Shown here piece after piece: positions 23,698-34,513 of a stretch of DNA of 64,000 nt. Every line of letters starts with the position of its first letter. Positions within the stretch are counted from its first letter, which is position 1. Location of the stretch: contig JAJTUQ010000003.1 in the NCBI GenBank assembly GCA_021399445.1, positions 6,510,001 to 6,574,000 on the forward strand, read 5' to 3'. The notes beneath the pieces are model-generated. The model ran no database searches and was not told where the DNA came from. It saw only the letters and a list, made by a program, of their open reading frames with translations. This DNA comes from Xylogone sp. PMI_703. Lineage: Eukaryota > Ascomycota > Leotiomycetes. The position numbers were made by a program, and so were the translations under genes.

Positions 23698-24664
23698 TGT
23701 GGATTAATCTAGAACGATAATATCCTTAAACCGATGGAAAGTCAGGAAGCGATAACTGAGATTCCCAAGAACTAGACCAAGAGGAACTCAAGATAAAAGC
23801 AGTATTAAGACTCATATAATCTTGGCCAGCTTTCATTCGTTCAAAAAAGTATCCAACCAGCTACAGCCTTATTAGAACTGAGCATTATGGCTGATAACAT
23901 CAGCGCTAATTTACTTCATACATATCGCATCATATCAAAAATTTGAATATCATATCTCCCGATTGGACTATCGGAGGAAAATCATAATTTCCCGAGTAAT
24001 TTGTCAACTCATCTCCGTAAATGATTAGGCCAGACAAGTACCACCACTACACTGTGTCTCGGCCCGAGAGCGATGTTTACTCGGTTGGGTTTACGTGGTT
24101 GTTGTTACGTGGGTGTTTCTACTCAGAGCACTGGATACAGTTATTGCGTTCTAATAGGGACATTTCAGGCGTAATATGTTTCTGTATATCGAGGACCCGG
24201 TTCTGTTTGATGTTGAGGTGTCTGAATTAATTTATCCGTCTTATTAGACTGGAATTATGATCCAAATATCCACCGTATTCAAAATCTTAACAATATTCGC
24301 GGACCTTCATTATCGAATTATATGAGCAAGCCTAGAAATATTAGAATAATTGATCTATCAATAAACAGCTAAGCGACTCTAACATAATACTCTTAACTAG
24401 CTACTTATTTGTTATTTTGCGTCTTTGCTTATACTCTTCCCCTGTCATCACCTGAAAAAAGCGCTTCATCTGCAGATCGTCTGCAATTAATATTGGCTTC
24501 TAACTTGACATTCTGAGTAACGGGGTTTTTGTGGTGTGTATTCGCCCGAATAAATTTCTATACACATATGTTCAGCGACATAGAGATGTGCTCTAACGAT
24601 CGAGTCTCGTACTATAACGAGTATGTAGTCTGTAACTTTGTAGGCCCTGCCTCCATACTCTTTT
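23698..24664. other. AT-rich spacer; no gene seen
   Basis: This spacer contains the promoter of the monooxygenase at its left end. The rest is AT-rich with no frame resembling a known family. Confidence 0.5.
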
Positions 24665-25027
24665 CTATTTTTTACATGTGGAAAACTTCTCAAAGTACTT
24701 AAAACTTTCCGGATTAGCAACAGCTGCGAACGGTGCTATCTCACGGCTTGATATAATCTACTTAACCGCAAATTCAATCTTCTTTCCATTTGGTGTATGG
24801 GGTATATCTGAAATTGGAATATATACCGAGGAACATGTCGTGCACTGAGTGACGCCATGATGACTTCTCTCACTTGTTGCCTTAGTGGAGATGTTAATTT
24901 CCCTGCTGCCATCTTTACAAATAAAACTACGATCTCATCTCTGTTACTTGGTCAACTCCCTCCGCACATGGCGTATCTGCGAACTGTTGAAATAGATTGC
25001 TGCATTTCATCCTCAGCCGCCGGACCA
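24665..25027 (-). pseudogene. 3' relic of acetoacetyl-CoA synthetase
   Basis: The minus strand encodes pieces of the C-terminal part of an acetoacetyl-CoA synthetase-like acyl-CoA ligase. One frame gives RDEIVVLFVKMAAGKL and VREVIMASLSARHVPRYIF; after a frameshift, another gives SDIPHTPNGKKIEFAVK and then NPESFKYFEKFS before a stop at 24667-24665. NGKK is the conserved A10-type motif with the catalytic Lys. At least two in-frame stops (a TGA before the RDE segment and a TAG after FAVK) and one frameshift break it, and the N-terminal four fifths are absent. The family activates acetoacetate to its CoA ester. This is a dead fragment, possibly left by a duplication or by decay of a former cluster member. 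Confidence 0.72.
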
Positions 25028-25361
25028 AGCGGGAAATACATTAGCTGCAATGTGGGTTATAAAACATTTGTAAAAGTAACACTTTGTAAATAACTGGAAT
25101 AGATATGATGTATTAGGGACACTTAGCTATATTTCAATTAAGCTGACCAAAGAGGTGTATTAGTAGACAGTTCCTACCATTTTAAGTGGCGAATTAGTGC
25201 TATTCGGTATATCATCACAAAATCATTACGTATTGCTTTGAAGGATTGACTACCCACAGGGTTCAGTATGCTACAGCGCTTTTTAGCTCTCTTTCCATAT
25301 TTCATCGGCCGGTCTCCTGTAGTCGAATTCTGAGTTTTAATAGCAGTAATATTTATCAATC
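25028..25361. other. spacer between relic and kinase-like gene
   Basis: I looked for more of the ligase relic here on the minus strand and found none. The right end is the promoter of the kinase-like gene. Confidence 0.4.
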
Positions 25362-26146
25362 ATGGAGTTTATGATCAAGAACCCTTCCGATATACACTTC
25401 AAAAGACGATTATTTGGTAATGGATCTGGACGTGCATCTTGTTGTGGATCTAGCTCCGGACCTTGTGCCGGACACGCAGTTGTCTATCTTGTCGCAATTT
25501 CCGGCAAGCTTCATATAATGAAAATTGTAGGTTCCGGCACCTATAGTCTAGATATGCTGGTGATTCTAAGAAAGCATAGCACCGCCATTTTGAGCAAAGT
25601 CCCTATTCAATGCCAGGTCGCGAATACAACCCGTACGTTTGCGAGCTGAAAGCATACCAACGCCTTAAACAGAGTGGGATTTGCAATCGTGGCATTGTAC
25701 CCCAATACTATGGAACCATCAACGATATAGACTGGCAATTATATCAACCTCATCTTGATATGTTTTCTTCGGATCCTCACGCACCAAATGCCGTTATATT
25801 AGAATATATTCAAGATGCAAAAATATTAAATGATGACAATTATACAATACGGCGGAAGGAAAATTTCCTTTCTGGTATTAAGGAGATCCATAACGTATTA
25901 ATCGAGCATTCTGATATTGCAACAAGAAATATGATGGTTGTTGACGGAGATCCGGAAAGAGCCGTTTGGATAGATTTTGACAGAGCGCAAACCTTTGAGA
26001 GATTAAGACAGCCATATAAAGGATGGATAGAATTCGAATTTGAGCTTGTAGTTGAGATACTCGAAGAGATGGTAAGCAGGAAAATGTTATCCACCATATA
26101 CTACCAAGTAAAAGTGCTAAAACCAATTGTAGGAGGCAACTTCTAA
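25362..26146 (+). CDS. small protein-kinase-like protein
   Basis: Exons 25362-25526 and 25580-26146 encode 243 residues; the 53 nt intron (GTAGGT..CATAG) joins KLHIMKI to HRHFEQSPYSMPGREYNPY in frame. A kinase-like fold is suggested by a VAIK-like Lys in KLHIMKI, an ILEYIQDAK hinge region, a catalytic loop HSDIATRNMM (His-x-Asp with a downstream Asn) and WIDFDRAQTF in place of DFG. The N-terminal lobe is short and no glycine-rich loop is evident, so it may be an atypical or inactive kinase of the type common in Eurotiales accessory regions. It could be a nucleotide-binding pseudokinase rather than a phosphotransferase. It is flanked by two decayed genes and has no obvious link to the monooxygenases. 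Confidence 0.68.
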
Positions 26147-26505
26147 AGAGGTATATTCTAAGAAAGAGTAGAAGTTTAGCTTACAGAGATGGAGTTATTG
26201 AATTAATAATGGCAATTCAATACTGTTAACATATTCACAACCATTTGTTGTTTGTTATAAGATGTGTGAAATTTTAGAAAACTCAGGATGTACTGATTCA
26301 GCCTGAGTAAGTTTGCGGATAATTCACTGTCTGCTTGAGGATGATTAACTTTTCCCTATGTTATCGTCATGGCTTATGAATTACGCGGTATATTCTTGAG
26401 GAAAGTTAACCCCTTCTATACTACAATTATTTGCGTGGACAACCTCATATCCCGTCCTCCCCCGTATTTGCTTGTTAAACCTTTGAGATTTCTAGAAAAT
26501 TGCAA
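26147..26505. other. intergenic spacer
   Basis: An AT-rich spacer between two same-strand genes. No coding features were seen. Confidence 0.5.
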
Positions 26506-27291
26506 ATGGCTAACCTTACAACTCTAATGGCATATTTGCAGCAGCAATTGCCTAATATCCCAGCGAATCCTCCTGTACATCCAGGTCAAAACACTAGAAG
26601 TGTTCACTTCAACTTTCGAAATGTTCAAAGTGTGAGAGTTTGGCGCGATTTTACTCTCGCTACTATTTTAAGGAAATATCAGAACCTCCTGAATATTACA
26701 CAACTGCCGGCAGATCCTATTCCTACTTCACCGGCACGGCCTGTTAGTTCCGAAAATGGAATTATGCAACGCGTAAGTGAAATAATATCCCCACGAATAA
26801 GACGGGGGCTCAGGGCGGGATTCCAGCAGTTAGCTGCCACAAACCAAATGAATGGTCTAGTCGCCATTTCATTTGATACCGGTGAAGCCGCAGCTGCAAT
26901 ACATAGGTCCGAGCCAGACATGGCATTCTACGTGGCGGGACAATGAGGAACCGGACCTAATAGGAGCCCAGGAGAATTAAAGCCGAGTTGGAAATGGCAA
27001 GCAAAGTATGCGACTGGAACTCCTCGAGAGAATAGAGAATTTAGGCAAGCATTGAGTCAAGCCAATTTCTATATGACAGCACATAGAGCCAGATACGGGT
27101 TCATTATTACAGATAGGGAGCTAGTTGCAATTCAGAGAACAGCAATTAATGGCCATCTAAGAATATCTGACCCAATTCCTTGGGGTAATTCTGGCACGGC
27201 AGCAAACCCTGTGTTAACACCTCTTTTAGCGCTTTGGTATTTGGGTATGCTCGCAGCAAAGCAAGATGCACCAAACAGCTGGGCCATCTGA
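26506..27291 (+). pseudogene. conserved hypothetical gene with one in-frame stop
   Basis: From the ATG at 26506 one frame continues to 27291 except for a single TGA at 26944-26946. Coding character is clear on both sides: before it SEPDMAFYVAGQ, after it GTGPNRSPGELKPSWKW, then ALSQANFYMTAHRARYGFI and LLALWYLGMLAAKQ. The arrangement resembles fungal proteins of unknown function that often sit beside small kinase-like genes; the AHRARYGFIITDRELVAI stretch is like a nuclease/kinase-associated fungal family, but I do not assign a function. With the stop read through it would be 261 residues. No intron with normal ends removes the TGA; the nearest GT..AG would be only about 33 nt. It is either a young pseudogene or carries a sequencing error. 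Confidence 0.6.
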
Positions 27292-27706
27292 ACAAAACGA
27301 ATTTGGTTTATATTCTTTCTCTCGTATTCTAATAAGTAGTTACTCTACCGGACAGATGATACAGGAAGTCGTTGATTTACTATCACAGCAATGTCATAGA
27401 GCAGATAGTCTTAGCGTTGAACTATTAATTCTACATATAAAGTTCATCATCCACAAAGTTTATAGAAGTTAAACTTCACTGGTCTCTAGAGCATGACTTT
27501 ACTATTGGAGAACGGCGAGGACTTCCGATCCCGTTACCGCAGAGTAAATAACAGTGGTCAATATTATATTCGGCTATTCGAGTTCACTAGGCTTAACCTT
27601 TCTCGTTCGGACAAAGTGGACGCTAATACCGAAACTTTCCCAATTAGTAAACGCCGGCGATCGCCGACAACTTCCATGGAATAATCCATAATGATAAACA
27701 ACCAGA
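27292..27706. other. intergenic spacer
   Basis: A convergent spacer. A 63-codon plus-strand open frame at 27493-27684 shows no homology I can name and is probably chance. Confidence 0.5.
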
Positions 27707-28516
27707 CTATGAGTGCTTGGCATTATCTTCATCATTCATCCTTAGGTGCTCTCCAGCATCCATATTGCACGTGAAATCCGCCGTCCTCGTTGCCACATTA
27801 ACCGGAAACGAAACATGTTCGTGGACCCACTTCCAAACACCGTCCCTCTTACGTAGCAAGCCTGTGATTCTAAATTTGAAATCGAACGGTTCATTACTTG
27901 TTGTCGTCCCCCAGTAATGCTGATACATTTACATCAGAACTGATTTTCAAGCGGATAAGTGAAATCCAAACCTGCTCCATGTTGCAATAACCGAAATCTT
28001 TAGATGTCGCGATGATCTCCATGTTTCTATATGCAATCTGTGATTTTGCAAAATATGCTGTGATAATATGAGTGGCCAGCCTTCATTATAGCTATATAGG
28101 GACTTACGACCAATTACATCAAAGTGGCCGTCAAACTTTCCACCTTTGTAACAGTATCAGTATATGTGAAAAAAAAAAATCTCAGAAGGCCGCTGACGAG
28201 GAATAAATCCCATGAGGTCGAAATACATTACTTGATCAACATCATAAAAAGCTTTCCCTTCATTTGGATGAGTTGCAAATCGATGGTTATTGAAGATTTG
28301 CCAATCGCGATAGTGCTCAAAGATTTCTTCCTCTTCCTTTTTAAGCTCCGGATTGTGTAGATTGCTTAGGGGATATGACAGCGTAGCATGCAGAGCATCA
28401 AGTGTAGTTAAATCTCCCTATATATCTCCTTATAATTAATACAGAACCGGCCGTAACAATATTTCGAGAATGCTAACCTCAGCATGCCAAGCTCCAGTTT
28501 CTTTGACTGCGCACAT
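27707..28516 (-). CDS. SnoaL-like (NTF2-fold) protein
   Basis: Five exons: 28516-28478, 28417-28198, 28143-28108, 28057-27972 and 27919-27707, total 197 residues. Introns are 60, 54, 50 and 52 nt, and every join is in phase. The N-terminus reads MCAVKETGAWHAE then GDLTTLDALHATLSYPL; VDQVMYFDLMGF, SKDFGYCNMEQ and FRITGLLRKRDGVWKWVHEH follow. The last is the typical paired-strand pattern of the SnoaL/DUF4440 cone-shaped fold, used by small cyclases, isomerases and hydratases and by non-catalytic binding proteins. A 36 nt third exon is unusual. The neighbours are a SRPBCC protein and FAD monooxygenases, so a role in handling a hydroxylated aromatic or polyketide intermediate is plausible. Only the last exon is evident as an unspliced open frame. 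Confidence 0.82.
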
Positions 28517-28952
28517 AGCTTATCTAGTTTGAGAGTTGCGCAAACAATACCCGGGGCAATTCACTATACTTTATCAATAGAGAGAAGATGTAAACCTCAT
28601 GACCTCAAAAGCAGTGGCTGAGATTATAATTCTTCGAAATTATTGCCGCTGCCGTCTTGTCCGAACCTCCTTTCGGAGTTTTAATGGACTTGCCGGGGCC
28701 GAACGTAACCCTCCTACAAACTTGATTTTTGTATTGTACCCTGAAAATAACGAACAGTTGTATTGGCTCCCTCAAAAGACCATTTCAATACTTATTTTAC
28801 GATATCTTTCAAATTCTAAAGCTCCTGGTCTATAACGCATGGATGCCTCGTTCTAAACGCGGGGCTTACTGGGAAACATCACAAAATGCTTGAAAAGGAT
28901 TGTATAACAGGATCTCAAATTTCATGTAAGAGTCCTAGCTGCAGTCTTATAT
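28517..28952. other. spacer / promoter of the SnoaL-like gene
   Basis: Lies between two minus-strand genes and must hold the SnoaL-like promoter. No coding signal was seen. Confidence 0.5.
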
Positions 28953-29402
28953 TCAAAACAGTGGTCGAGATGGTCGTGTTAAGCTCTCGCGTAGTCCCTC
29001 TATAGAAATGGTAATAAAAGGCTTGAGAATAGCTCTAACAGCTTGCAATCCCGCTTCATCAATTTCCTCCGCATCTGCAGTCCAAGTAATCTGTGTCTCG
29101 TCTTCGTCTTTTGATTCCAAGCTAACGGTGCCAAAACCTCCTTTCATAGGAAGACCCGTGGGATCTAGCATTTGATACGACATGGTGTATGCCTTATGGT
29201 CCCGAATTTCTAATCTCTCCTTGATCAAATTTCCTGACCAGTAAATTGTCCTCACAGATCCAATATCTTCACCATCTGTCGTGACACTATCGAGTGTTGG
29301 CATCCAGGTTTTGATTGCACCGAAACAGTTGAGAACGGACCATACACACGCAATTGGAACTTCTATAAGATCAATTTGTTGATGAATAACGGTGCGCGGC
29401 AT
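28953..29402 (-). CDS. SRPBCC / polyketide-cyclase-like protein
   Basis: A single-exon gene of 149 residues, the usual size for a lone START/Bet v 1-like fold. The N-terminal strand and helix pattern reads VIHQQIDLIEVPIACVWSVL, followed by FGAIKTWMPTLDSV, SVRTIYWSGNLIKERLEI, GFGTVSLESK and ITWTADAE, then a long C-terminal helix (AGLQAVRAILKPFITISIEG). These proteins bind hydrophobic ligands; some act as aromatase/cyclases. No catalytic residues can be assigned. It is divergent from the second FAD monooxygenase across 531 nt and next to the SnoaL-like gene, so co-regulation is likely. Confidence 0.87.
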   Translation of the reverse strand: MPRTVIHQQIDLIEVPIACVWSVLNCFGAIKTWMPTLDSVTTDGEDIGSVRTIYWSGNLIKERLEIRDHKAYTMSYQMLDPTGLPMKGGFGTVSLESKDEDETQITWTADAEEIDEAGLQAVRAILKPFITISIEGLRESLTRPSRPLF

Positions 29403-29933
29403 TCTGAGTATTATGCTTTTAAATCATGAAAATATGGATAACTGAGGGAAAATCTTCTTGGACAATATTGAAAGCGTAGATTTGGTTCTCGTCAAAGTTT
29501 AGATTCGCGTTGATCTCTACCAACCAATCTGGGAAACTCCTAGAGAAGTTACTCCAGTGGGAAGCGCATCTCTCTTAGCCAGACCCAAATTTGTCATTTA
29601 ATGAGGTCTGTTAATCGATCGTCTTAATAAGCCATGATAAATAGCTGAACAATATTCCACTTGGGTTGTGGTTCTGATAGGAGGCTAGTTAGAGGCCCCC
29701 GGCATATAAATTACCACCGGTCCGAAGAAGTCAAACTACGCGCCGGTAATGAATGAAAATGCGAAGATAGTAAGAACAGGGTCTAACTTATGTTGATACT
29801 GGGTACTTAGTCCTACTTTTGATCATATGTAATTAACGTGATATAAAATAGCAATTGTTGATAACAAACATCCAATATTCAAAAATATACCACAGTATTA
29901 TCATCGTCCAAAGTATTCACTGGCCCTTAAACC
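29403..29933. promoter_or_regulatory. divergent promoter, SRPBCC / monooxygenase
   Basis: A 531 nt AT-rich region between two divergent starts. It should contain both promoters; no clear TATA or factor site was chosen. Confidence 0.5.
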
Positions 29934-31492
29934 ATGTCATGTCTTGACTTCATAATTGTTGGAGCCGGGTATGGGGGGCTTTCAACTGCTATCGAGCTGG
30001 CTCAGAAGGGCTTCAAGGTGAAAGTGTACGAAGCTGTAAAACAGTTGACAAATCAAGGTATTTCTCAACCACGTTTGTGTTCACTAAACAACGATATACC
30101 CATCGTCATCTTATGGATTCATATTATGTGGCTCTATCTATTATCTAACATTTATTATAGGAGATGTTATAATGCTTAGTGCTAATGCAACAAGGATAAT
30201 GGCAAAATGGGGCAACGTTCTTGCACAGGTAGATGCTCTAGCCTCTCATCCATCGCAAATGATTCTACAAGATCAGAATGGAATGACTTTGTTGTCACAA
30301 GAGCTCCCATCTACCTATGATAGTTTTCCGAATGTCATTGCGCACCGTGGTGAGACCCAAAGGATTATGTATGAATATGCAAAGTCTTTAGGTGTTGATT
30401 TCCAATTTGACTGCCGTGTGACAGACTACTTTGAAGATAAAGATGGTGCAGGAGTAATCATCAATGAAGAGCGTCATAATGCAAGAGGGGTGATTGCTGC
30501 CGATGGAATCCACAGTAAAGCAAGATCCTACGTATCTGGAAAACAAACAACCACTGGATCTAGCGGCTTTGCAGTCTATCGATCATGGTTTCCCTTAGAG
30601 CGATTGAAAAATGACCCACTTACTCGGCCTCTTGCAGAGTCAAAGAAAGATCAGTGGTTTGTATGGATAGGTAAAGACATTCATGCAATTATCCTGACCA
30701 ATATCACACTACAAAAGTGTGTTTGTTTCTGCACTCACAAAGTAGGCTCTTTCACTAACCTCATTTGTGATTTGCTAATTTAGTTCGTAGGATACCTATA
30801 CGATTGAGGAATCGTGGAGTTTTCATGGAAAAGTTGAAGACATGCTTCAAGTAGTGGATGGATGGGATCCTGTGCTTAGGGCTGCCATGAAACAAGTTCC
30901 TCAAGATGAACTGATTGATTGGAAGTTGCTATGGAGAGATCCAGCTAGGAAATGGGTATCTGATGCAGGGTACATATGCTTGACTGGGGATTCCGCGCAT
31001 CCACACTTAGCTACCTCTGGATCTGGGGCCGCACAGGCAATTGAAGATAGTGCAACATTAGGAGTGGTTCTTGATCGCCTAGGGCGACATGACGTACCTC
31101 TTGCTTTTCAAGTATATGCCAATCTTCGGTATGTCACCTCTAAGTTGTAACTCATTGTCATAGCCACATCTAATTATTCACACAGTTTCCAGAGGACCAG
31201 TCTGACCCAACGGATGGGCTGGGAAACACGTCATCGCTGGCATCAGACTCCATGGGAAGAAGTTGCAAAGAACCCGGACGCACTCAAACTGCCCCAGCCA
31301 GCATGGCTATTTGGAGTAGATGCCGCACAATATGCGTCAGATAAACTAGACGAGATGGTCTCACATTTGAAGGATGGTAAGCCATTCGAAACGACAAACG
31401 TACCACCTGGTTATGTACACGAAGATTGGACTGTAGAGTCAATGATGGCTGCGGAAGGCAGCGTGACTCAGTACAAAGTGCAGATAACATAG
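29934..31492 (+). CDS. FAD monooxygenase, salicylate-hydroxylase type
   Basis: Exons 29934-30057, 30161-30741, 30791-31128 and 31186-31492 encode 449 residues. Introns are 103, 49 and 57 nt. The dinucleotide fold is FIIVGAGYGGLSTAIELAQKG at the very N-terminus; HRGETQRIMYEYA, the DG motif GVIAADGIHSKARS and the GD motif ICLTGDSAHPHLATSGSGAA follow in order. These mark group A flavoprotein hydroxylases related to salicylate and 6-hydroxynicotinate monooxygenases, which hydroxylate, often with decarboxylation, an aromatic ring using NAD(P)H and oxygen. The C-terminal Trp/Pro-rich segment (TPWEEVAKNPDALKLPQPAW) is usual for fungal members. It pairs with the dioxygenase gene downstream in a possible ring-opening route. 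No signal peptide or membrane segment is seen. Confidence 0.93.
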
Positions 31493-31912
31493 TCAGCAAC
31501 AACAATACAGTCAATAGCTCCAGGGCTTTTGATCCTGAAAATATTTCATATTTTTCAAAGATGTATATAGGACGTGGTTGAGTAAATCCGTATTTATTCA
31601 TTCATCATAATATATTGACAATATGAGTATCGTCTAGCTGTACAATATGGTATACAAGTAATCAATCCTACCGACCTTAGAATTGTCCAAGCCATTAGCT
31701 GCATTTATCAAAGTGACCGATAATAAAACGGCTGTATTGTGTATAGTCCAACCCTATATTATGGAATTATTCAATAAGATAGAAGTATATAAATCTCAGC
31801 TATGGATACTGTGTTCTGTTAAAATACAATTGGTACTTCATGATAAATTACAAAATCTAACAATTAGACATTCTGTAACTACCGCAGCTCAAACCGTCTG
31901 TGTAAAGCATCA
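31493..31912. other. convergent 3' intergenic region
   Basis: AT-rich 3' flank shared by the monooxygenase (+) and dioxygenase (-). Nothing coding was seen. Confidence 0.55.
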
Positions 31913-32521
31913 TCATGTTGTGATTGGAGGTGGCGAAGGAACACTGTCAATACCGCGAGGCCCAATATCGAGTCTCCTTTTCAAGATTTTATGATCCACA
32001 TTCTCTTTCAACTTCGTGATCAGCTCCTCCGGGTCAAAGTCCACCCCAATTGGATTCTCAGCAAACTCACGCGAGCTGAAGAACTCGTTTGCGCCCTCAA
32101 CAGAATCAAAGTTATCCACCTGTGCTTCAATTTGGTTCCCATCCGGATCCTGATAGTACATGCTAGTTGTTGGGCCATGATTCACGCACCAAATTGGAAG
32201 GATACCCTTAGCCTTGCGCTGGCGGTAAGCTAGACAGAGATCATCGAGGGTACTAAAGGAAAAGGCAACGTGCTCCAGACCGGGGAATTCGCGTCTCTTA
32301 GGACCTGTATCTATTCCTGGAATGTCCACGATAGCGATGCGATGATGTTCACCATCATAAGCAAGGAATGAAAGGAAGTCGTTTTCATAGGCTGCTTCTG
32401 CACCTAAAAATGTCTTATAGAAACTGACCATTTCTTTGAATCTGCCTGTTCGAAGAACCACGTGGGCTAATTTCTTAGGAGATATAACCTTAGTAAATTG
32501 TTTGTCAAAATCGACCGCCAT
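31913..32521 (-). CDS. VOC-fold extradiol-dioxygenase-like protein
   Basis: A single-exon gene of 202 residues. Two beta-alpha-beta-beta-beta modules are visible. The metal ligands expected for a type I extradiol dioxygenase can be placed at His in KLAHVVLRTG, His in GLEHVAFSFS and Glu in DPDGNQIEAQVDNF. The family contains Fe(II) catechol-cleaving dioxygenases as well as glyoxalases and resistance proteins. Fungal members of this size are often labelled biphenyl-2,3-diol dioxygenase-related. Beside two aromatic hydroxylases, ring cleavage of a catechol is the most economical guess, but a binding or lyase role is possible. No leader peptide, so it is probably cytosolic. Confidence 0.87.
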   Translation of the reverse strand: MAVDFDKQFTKVISPKKLAHVVLRTGRFKEMVSFYKTFLGAEAAYENDFLSFLAYDGEHHRIAIVDIPGIDTGPKRREFPGLEHVAFSFSTLDDLCLAYRQRKAKGILPIWCVNHGPTTSMYYQDPDGNQIEAQVDNFDSVEGANEFFSSREFAENPIGVDFDPEELITKLKENVDHKILKRRLDIGPRGIDSVPSPPPITT

Positions 32522-33735
32522 CTCGATCGTATCGTGCAGTATTAAGCTGTATCTATATCTGTTCAGTAAGCTTTACGGGGAAATCGGCCTAGCAGCACGA
32601 ACCGTACACCGTTGAAATCTGCTGCATACGGGAGATATCTTCAAAGAAATAGCCCTGGAGGGAGAAAAACCCTTAGAAGTTCATGATTAGTTACATGCAC
32701 ATATCGTACGATAATATCAACCTATAAATTACAGTCCAGTTAGTTGACATTCTCCGCCGGGCTAAAACTCTCCGGGAACGTATTGATTCAAAGTCCGAAT
32801 GCCCGTAAGAAGATTACGCTAGCAATAAAGTTAAAAGAAGTTGCCGGATAACACCGCTTTATCCTGTAGTCATTTCTTCCCGTGCCGGCTCCGTTTGGTT
32901 CCTAGAGGTAAAACCCAGCCGCTTTATCCCAAGCTGAGGCTGAGCAAAGCCTGAGTAAACCTGAGCAGATCTTTAGCAGAACCTGAATGGGAGCTTGAGC
33001 TAGCCACCCGTCATAGTGTGGGTGCCGTTTTGCACTCTATACAGCTGATCGAGCTTGTGAGGTACGTATTGGGTTCTCTCAGAAGTTCGTGCAAAATTCA
33101 ACTTTGGAAGCCCACCCCCGAGGCAAGTTCAGGTGGATGTTGGAGCCGTTGGAGCATCTGATCCACTATAACCAATCGGAAGCAGTGGGGATGAGATCTA
33201 CAATGCATGACTGTAATGCACAAAAAGAATAAATCACTTGATAATACTGCTTTATCTACTTCATGTATCACAACTAATAACTTTTAATGTACGTAGGCAT
33301 TGAATCCCGAGGTTTTCAGTGCTGGAATTATTTGAATTGTTATTCAAATAGCTTGAAAATTTTCTCGGCACCAGAGGTCTCCGAACATAAGATTCTTGAC
33401 TATATTTGAATGGGTTCACTAAATCAGTTCTCTAAGTCCTAAGAGGAAGGCAAGGGCCGAAGTAGTAAGAAAAAGAGCTAGACTAGAATATGAGAATGAA
33501 ATGGCTGCAAACTCTGAGGATCCAGTCAAAGCACGAAAAGGCGGAAAGTATAAAGATGCTATTGGTACTGTAGCAAGGACCTTAACAGTATCGAGAGAAG
33601 CGGCCCAAATGGACAGGAGAGATTGGCCTTTATGCAGTGCGGGTGTTGAAGGAGTATCGCCTCTGTACTGAAATGGTAGATCTGGGAAGCTTAAGCTTCC
33701 TCTTCTCCTGGACCTAACCCTCATCGCTAGTAAAT
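32522..33735. other. spacer; short CTGAG-rich repeat patch
   Basis: Holds the dioxygenase promoter at the left. Around 32930-32995 the pentamer CTGAG recurs several times. A 107-codon hydrophobic minus-strand frame (33419-33742) touches the end of the next gene but is unsupported. Confidence 0.45.
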
Positions 33736-34513
33736 CTAGCATGATCCTGCAGAGGCGCTATCTGCAGCCACACAGAAGTCAAGGCCGTTGCTGTATCTCA
33801 TATATCCAATCTCAGGATACTCGTCATCCAAAAACAAATCTTCATAAATCCCGGTACCGGCAATGTACCACCCACACTTGTCAGTAACCACTTGCAAGAC
33901 GCGTGTCACCATCCAATCGCTATAGTCAACAGACCCAATTCCGTTTAGACCGCCTCTAATGTTGCATGCGAAGGCGACAACGCTACCTCGGATGGAGTAA
34001 TGCGATAGATATGGACCGATGCTTCCATATTTCTCTGGCTGGGTTTTGAGGTCCGCGACTGCGGCATCACAATCCCCATGGTTAAGTGTAAACCCGCAGC
34101 CACACCATGTAGTGAAGCAGCCTTTCTGAGAACCGAGGCCTGTGTTGGTCATCCCACAGTCTGTCCCGCCACGCTTCTCTAAAGTATCCACAGCTCTGGC
34201 ACTGTTGACTGCTTTTGGAGAGCTTGCATAAACAATCTCCCAGACCCCGTCACTAGTCTCATTAGCACGTTCATGGACCTCTAATCCTCTGTCGTCAATG
34301 TAAACTCGATAAGAGCCATCTATGCCGACAAAAATCAGTAACTAGACACAGTACAGAAAAGCAAAGCTAGAAAAATTGAGGGTGGTGTATATCTGGTGGT
34401 AAGCTAAGAGTTTATGAGATATTATCCAGCATACCTCCGAGGTCAGACGGGAGGGTAAGACCTGCGGTCAAACCCGCCAACACAGCAGTTGTAAGAAGCT
34501 GAGAGAAATGCAT
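33736..34513 (-). CDS. secreted Cys-containing protein with Kex2 site
   Basis: Exon 1 runs 34513-34435 and exon 2 runs 34319-33736; the 115 nt intron has a GTATGC donor, a TTACTGAT branch and a CATAG acceptor. The product has 220 residues. It begins MHFSQLLTTAVLAGLTAGLT, a clear signal peptide, then a propeptide ending in DTLEKR, a dibasic Kex2-type processing site. The mature part has nine Cys, including GSQKGCFTTWCGCGF, and is rich in Gly and aromatic residues, with CGWYIAGTGIYEDLFLDDE near the end. I recognise no enzyme family. Size, Cys content and processing suggest a small secreted protein of the effector or antimicrobial kind; this is inference only. The odd number of Cys implies either a free thiol or a dimer. 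Confidence 0.78.

Noticed and set aside
27493..27684. 63-codon plus-strand frame
   Set aside because: No similarity or splice support.
33419..33742. 107-codon hydrophobic minus-strand frame overlapping the end of the secreted protein gene
   Set aside because: It begins inside the stop region of another gene and has no family features; kept only as a remote possibility.
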